Notes under the pieces: generated by a model
Database searches by the model: none
What the model saw: only the letters and a program-made list of their open reading frames with translations
Told to the model about the DNA's origin: nothing
Source: Tardiphaga sp.
GTDB taxonomy: Bacteria; Pseudomonadota; Alphaproteobacteria; Rhizobiales; Xanthobacteraceae
NCBI GenBank assembly: GCA_014377915.1
Contig: JACMOT010000157.1
Location: forward strand, 1 to 17,123
DNA length: 17,123 nt
Direction of reading: 5' to 3'
Translations under genes and position numbers: made by a program
Part shown: positions 14,853 through 17,123 of the stretch, piece by piece
Layout: each line of letters begins with the position of its first letter
Numbering within the stretch: the first letter of the stretch is position 1

Positions 14853-14990
14853 ATGAAAAAAAACAAAACATGGTCAAACCATGCGCGCGCCGCCGTAATC
14901 GCGCCTGAAAAAATCATCAGCTGAGGCCATTTGATGTTGAGCTTGCGATGCGAGAGGCATTGCAATTCAATGCCGGGGATTAGCAGGGGC
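14853..14990 (-). ncRNA. Candidate small RNA on the minus strand (bounds approximate)
   Basis: The minus strand ends in a hairpin, CATGGT-TTG-ACCATG (14883-14869), followed by TTTTGTTTTTTTT (14868-14856), the form of an intrinsic terminator. No minus-strand protein gene lies upstream for which it could serve. A second hairpin, GGCATTG and CAATGCC (14956-14974), lies some 75 bases upstream, and a TATTAT-like -10 element occurs near 14996-15001 without a convincing -35. Together they suggest an independent transcript of roughly 130 bases. The 5' end is a guess, and no known RNA family is recognised. Confidence 0.3.
14856..14883 (-). terminator. Intrinsic terminator (minus strand)
   Basis: A perfect 6-base stem with a 3-base loop is followed by a 13-base tract that is all T except one G. 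The stem is only half G/C, but the U tract is the longest in the window. It points to a transcript entering from higher coordinates on the minus strand. Confidence 0.5.
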
Positions 14991-15242
14991 GCGTGTATAA
15001 TAGTGCGACGCGTTGGGTCGCGCGCATGGCAGGTCGCCCACTATCGAACGTCATTCGAGCCGCGTGCATTTCAATCGCGCTGCAAGGGATGGCGCCACCG
15101 CCGTCCGCCGCGGGAGCCTGTCGCCTTCCCGGTCCGGAGCGGAGTGATGTGTATCACCGCGATTCAGGCACCGCTGCGCTGGTGGACGAGCGTCGAACCG
15201 GGGCCGGCGACAAGGCGGAGCTGCGGCTGTCGCCGGCGACCT

Positions 15243-15268
15243 CCGTCGAAACCCGCCGTCGAAACCCG
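15243..15268. repeat. Two exact tandem copies of a 13-base unit
   Basis: The unit CCGTCGAAACCCG occurs twice in a row, followed by a partial CCGT. No function is evident; replication slippage is a sufficient explanation. Confidence 0.6.
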
Positions 15269-15305
15269 CCGTGGAATCCTGCTGTTGGATGCCGATTCAG
15301 GCACG

Positions 15306-15321
15306 TTAGGCTTTGCTTAAC
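15306..15321. promoter_or_regulatory. Near-consensus CtrA-type site
   Basis: TTAG-N7-TTAAC differs by one base from the CtrA consensus TTAA-N7-TTAAC, and continues as TTAACCAT, a known CtrA half-site form. It lies 140 bases upstream of a perfect site in the same orientation. Confidence 0.4.
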
Positions 15322-15460
15322 CATGTTCAGCGGCAAGATGGCGCGAAGTGCTTCGCCGGGCGGGCTTTACGGATGGTTGGCGGGGCGCGGCGAGGCCATC
15401 ACATCGCCGTTTTTGACCGGCATTCGGTACCTTGTGCTGGGTGCCAAGTCTCCGCTAAGC

Positions 15461-15476
15461 TTAAGCTGCATTTAAC
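15461..15476. promoter_or_regulatory. Perfect CtrA box upstream of the DUF2778 gene
   Basis: TTAA-GCTGCAT-TTAAC matches the full CtrA consensus TTAA-N7-TTAAC exactly. It lies 106 bases upstream of the start codon, a usual distance for promoter control. CtrA is the cell-cycle master regulator of alphaproteobacteria and controls many envelope and division genes, which fits the peptidoglycan-related product of the gene. Such AT-rich 16-mers should be rare by chance in this GC-rich DNA. Confidence 0.55.
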
Positions 15477-15582
15477 TAAGATTGGCCCTAATGACGCTTC
15501 GCGGTTCTGCCAGGCCAGCTTCCATGGGGGGCTTGTCTGACGGCATGAGGCGCAACGTGAAATTGGTCTGGACGCAAGACGA

Positions 15583-16722
15583 ATGAACACTGGTACCGGC
15601 TCGTCCAGGAATTCCACGGCACGCCATCGCCGAGCATCCTCTTCAAAAGGCCCGATGAACTGGGTCGGCGCCGCCGCTGTGGGGCTGATCACCGCCGGCT
15701 GCGGCTGGACGCTGTACAGCAACGTCTTTGTTTCCAGGCTTGAGGCCGTCTCCGCCAGCGTGCGGATGAAATCGACATTGGTGAGCGATGCCGAGGGCGC
15801 CTCGTCCTTTGCCGAGCGTTTCGATACCCTGACCTTTGCCGATCGCTTTGCGCCCGCCGTTTCCGGTTCCCGAGCCGCGCAGGCCGCGCCGGTTCCGGCC
15901 GATGGCCTGACCACGCCGGACCGCGAGGTTGCCTGGTTCGACCCGAGCTATTCGATGGGGGCACCGCCGGAGCGCTTTGCTCGCCGGGTGGCCCCGCCAG
16001 CGGCCGTGGAAGCCGCCGCCGCGGCCCAGGCGGCGACGCCGAAGCCGCTGCTGGACGTGGCGAAAGCCGCGCCTACCGTGCGCCAATTGGTCGCCAGCAT
16101 TCCTGTACCGGCGCAGCGTCCGTCCGAATTGCGGCTGCCGCCCAACCAGACCGTTTCCGCGCATGAGCTGATGGTGCAGCGCGCCAGAGCCACCGTGCTC
16201 GCCGCCTCGTCCAACAGCCCCTCGGTGTTCGAGAAGCTGTTTGGCAAGCCGCCGGCGGCCGGACCGGTGCTGGCCTATGCCGGACCTGATGGTGGCATCG
16301 GCAGCGATGGCGGTGACGCGCAAAAGCCCACCGCCTATGATCGCACCACGGCCGTCTATGATATTTCGGCCAAGAAGGTCTATCTGCCGGATGGCAGCAC
16401 GCTGGAGGCGCATTCCGGCCTCGGCGATCGCCTCGACAACCCGAAATCGGCGTCCGAGAAGATGCGCGGCGTGACCCCGCCGCATGTCTATGACCTGACC
16501 GCGCGCGAATCGCTGTTTCACGGCGTCGCGGCGTTGCGCCTGACGCCGGTCGGCGGCGAAAACGCGATCTATGGTCGCACCGGCCTGCTGGCGCACACCT
16601 ACATGCTCGGCCCCAATGGCGACAGCAATGGTTGCGTCTCGTTCAAGGACTACAACGCGTTCCTGAAATCCTACCGCAATGGCGACGTGAAGCGGCTGGT
16701 GGTGGTCGCCAGCCTGAATTGA
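15583..16722 (+). CDS. Membrane-anchored DUF2778 protein (Tlde1 / L,D-transpeptidase-like)
   Basis: This 379-residue protein has a basic N-terminus (RHRRASSSK), one membrane helix at ~27-44 (WVGAAAVGLITAGCGWTL), a long Ala/Pro-rich periplasmic linker to ~250 and a C-terminal DUF2778 domain. That domain has AVYDISAKKVYLPDGSTLEAHSG, RGVTPPHVYDLTARESLFHGV and the catalytic-type segment HTYMLGPNGDSNGCVSFKDY with His338, Ser348 and Cys351. DUF2778 includes Tlde1, a type VI effector with L,D-transpeptidase exchange / carboxypeptidase activity on peptidoglycan tetrapeptides. No secretion or immunity gene is next to this one, and the membrane anchor suggests a resident cell-wall enzyme. Start: ATG 15583 keeps the positive charges in front of the helix; Met25 (15655) has AAAAGG upstream and is a real alternative. 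Confidence 0.85.
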   Translation: MNTGTGSSRNSTARHRRASSSKGPMNWVGAAAVGLITAGCGWTLYSNVFVSRLEAVSASVRMKSTLVSDAEGASSFAERFDTLTFADRFAPAVSGSRAAQAAPVPADGLTTPDREVAWFDPSYSMGAPPERFARRVAPPAAVEAAAAAQAATPKPLLDVAKAAPTVRQLVASIPVPAQRPSELRLPPNQTVSAHELMVQRARATVLAASSNSPSVFEKLFGKPPAAGPVLAYAGPDGGIGSDGGDAQKPTAYDRTTAVYDISAKKVYLPDGSTLEAHSGLGDRLDNPKSASEKMRGVTPPHVYDLTARESLFHGVAALRLTPVGGENAIYGRTGLLAHTYMLGPNGDSNGCVSFKDYNAFLKSYRNGDVKRLVVVASLN

Positions 16723-16728
16723 CGGGGC

Positions 16729-16744
16729 GGCGCCCGGGGGCGCC
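16729..16744. terminator. GC-rich hairpin between convergent genes
   Basis: GGCGCC-CGGG-GGCGCC forms a perfect 6-base stem in the 35-base gap between the DUF2778 gene and the arginine-rich protein gene. No T run follows on either strand, so it may be a Rho-dependent end or a bidirectional 3' hairpin. Confidence 0.4.
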
Positions 16745-16757
16745 ACCGCCGCGGCCG

Positions 16758-17000
16758 TTACCGGCAGACGCGCGTCTTGGTGACGATGCGACGGCCCATC
16801 GGACCGCGCCGCACCACGGTGCGCATCGAACAAACCCGACCGCGACGGACCGATTTGCGTCGGGCCCCATAACGGGCCGCGGAAATGTCGGTGCTGGTCG
16901 AGATACCCTGCGGCGTCGGCGTCGCCGCCGATGCCGGTACGGCGAACGCGACAAGGCCGAGTGCGACGGCGGCGGCAAATCCCAAAGCAAATTTCTTCAA
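16758..17000 (-). CDS. Small secreted arginine-rich protein, unknown function
   Basis: This 80-residue protein begins with a clear signal peptide (KKFALGFAAAVALGLVAFAVPASA, cleavage before ATPTPQ). The mature ~55 residues end in a strongly basic tract, ARRKSVRRGRVCSMRTVVRRGPMGRRIVTKTRVCR, with two cysteines that could pair. I do not recognise a named family. Start: TTG, supported by GAGGAG (17009-17014, minus strand) at an 8-base spacing; no ATG or GTG fits. A strong hairpin lies just upstream of that ribosome binding site. The coding stretch is short, but the signal peptide, the ribosome binding site and the leader structure together make it a likely gene. The basic mature part could bind anionic surface polymers; that is a guess. 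Confidence 0.72.
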   Translation of the reverse strand: MKKFALGFAAAVALGLVAFAVPASAATPTPQGISTSTDISAARYGARRKSVRRGRVCSMRTVVRRGPMGRRIVTKTRVCR

Positions 17001-17018
17001 ATGTAGTTCTCCTCAGAT

Positions 17019-17053
17019 CCAATCGCACCGATCTGTGCGATCGGGGCGATTGG
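17019..17053 (-). promoter_or_regulatory. Long leader hairpin of the small arginine-rich protein gene
   Basis: The arms 17019-17033 and 17039-17053 are inverted copies matching at 14 of 15 positions around a 5-base loop. The structure ends 4 bases from the GAGGAG ribosome binding site on the minus strand. It could control translation, stabilise the mRNA or be a DNA operator; the sequence does not decide. Confidence 0.5.
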
Positions 17054-17123
17054 ACGGTCGGGCTTTGCGGATGGATTGTTTCTGAACGTAACGCGTTCTC
17101 AACAAGGGGGAGCCTCGCCGGGC

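Larger units (their letters stand above)
14588..15582. other. 995-base region without a credible protein gene
   Basis: Open frames here (for example 14993-15475 + and 14768-14965 -) show no recognisable family, no good ribosome binding site and odd composition, so I call none. The stretch 14700-14880 is clearly richer in A and T than the rest of the window. What is visible: a leader inverted repeat at 14609-14627, a hairpin with T6 at 14700-14731, an A/T-tailed hairpin at 14856-14883, a 7-base-stem hairpin at 14956-14974, a 13-base tandem repeat at 15243-15268 and CtrA-type boxes at 15306-15321 and 15461-15476. The right part is the upstream region of the DUF2778 gene. Confidence 0.7.

Noticed and set aside
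14768..14965. 65-codon minus-strand open frame
   Set aside because: It includes the hairpin plus T-tract terminator within its coding span and has no family similarity or start signal.
14996..15001. Perfect TATAAT on the + strand as a promoter
   Set aside because: The only TTGCAA upstream is about 30 bases away and nothing TTGAC-like stands at 16-18 bases; there is no gene directly downstream.
14993..15475. 160-codon + strand open frame in the gene-free region
   Set aside because: No ribosome binding site, no recognisable motif, it contains the 13-base tandem repeat and overlaps CtrA-type sites that suggest promoter DNA.
15583..16722. Calling the DUF2778 protein a type VI secretion effector
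   Set aside because: It has a membrane anchor, has no adjacent immunity or T6SS genes, and lies behind a CtrA-type promoter site.
15643..17028. 461-codon open frame on the minus strand
   Set aside because: It covers the DUF2778 gene and the small protein gene in the wrong frame; the product is Arg/Gly-rich and featureless, while the other frames show clear domains or a signal peptide.

Overview
The window looks like chromosomal DNA of an alphaproteobacterium of the Bradyrhizobium / Rhodopseudomonas / Tardiphaga / Afipia group (Nitrobacteraceae). The evidence is high GC with strongly GC-biased third positions, RopB/Omp25-type small outer-membrane barrels, a DUF2778 cell-wall protein, a BcsS-type barrel, a split XdhC, and an intergenic palindromic element of the 'cgtc(a/g)ttccggggcgcg' type that is common in that group. 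The genus is inferred from these features; no marker gene is present. I recognise 18 protein genes, the first truncated by the window edge. There is no tRNA, rRNA, CRISPR array, transposase, prophage or secretion gene.

Region 1 (1-6003, all +) is the end of a molybdenum hydroxylase operon. It holds the tail of the [2Fe-2S] small subunit, the FAD-binding medium (CoxM-like) subunit, a CoxD-like MoxR AAA+ ATPase, a CoxE-like VWA protein, XdhC split into two genes, and a long fusion of a MoeA-like molybdopterin-binding domain with a MocA/MobA-like nucleotidyltransferase. The first two are enzyme subunits and the rest would mature, load or protect the molybdenum cofactor. The large catalytic subunit lies outside the window, so the substrate (CO, a purine, an aldehyde or an N-heterocycle) cannot be read here. 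A GC-rich hairpin over the medium-subunit stop codon and a palindromic element in front of coxE may set lower expression of the accessory genes.

Region 2 (6004-8304) has a small secreted DUF4189 protein (+), a convergent BcsS-like outer-membrane barrel (-) and a DUF72 protein (-). Region 3 (8552-11201, +) is a two-gene unit: a polyprenyl-phosphate glycosyltransferase fused to a GtrA membrane domain, and an ArnT-like GT39 membrane glycosyltransferase. Together they look like a lipid-carrier sugar transfer pathway for an envelope glycan. It ends in a hairpin terminator.

Region 4 (11289-14587) has two Omp25-like barrels (-) flanking a short AraC-type regulator (+) and phenylalanine 4-hydroxylase (-). 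The regulator and hydroxylase genes overlap tail to tail. Dyad symmetries lie upstream of both barrel genes.

Region 5 (14588-17123) starts with about 1 kb without a credible protein gene. It is partly AT-rich and holds several hairpins, one with the form of a minus-strand intrinsic terminator (possible small RNA), and a perfect TTAA-N7-TTAAC CtrA-type box. Then come a membrane-anchored DUF2778 (L,D-transpeptidase-like) protein (+) and a small secreted arginine-rich protein (-) whose leader carries a 15-bp-arm hairpin next to the ribosome binding site. No complete new system is evident; the most interesting material is in regulatory DNA and gene architecture.
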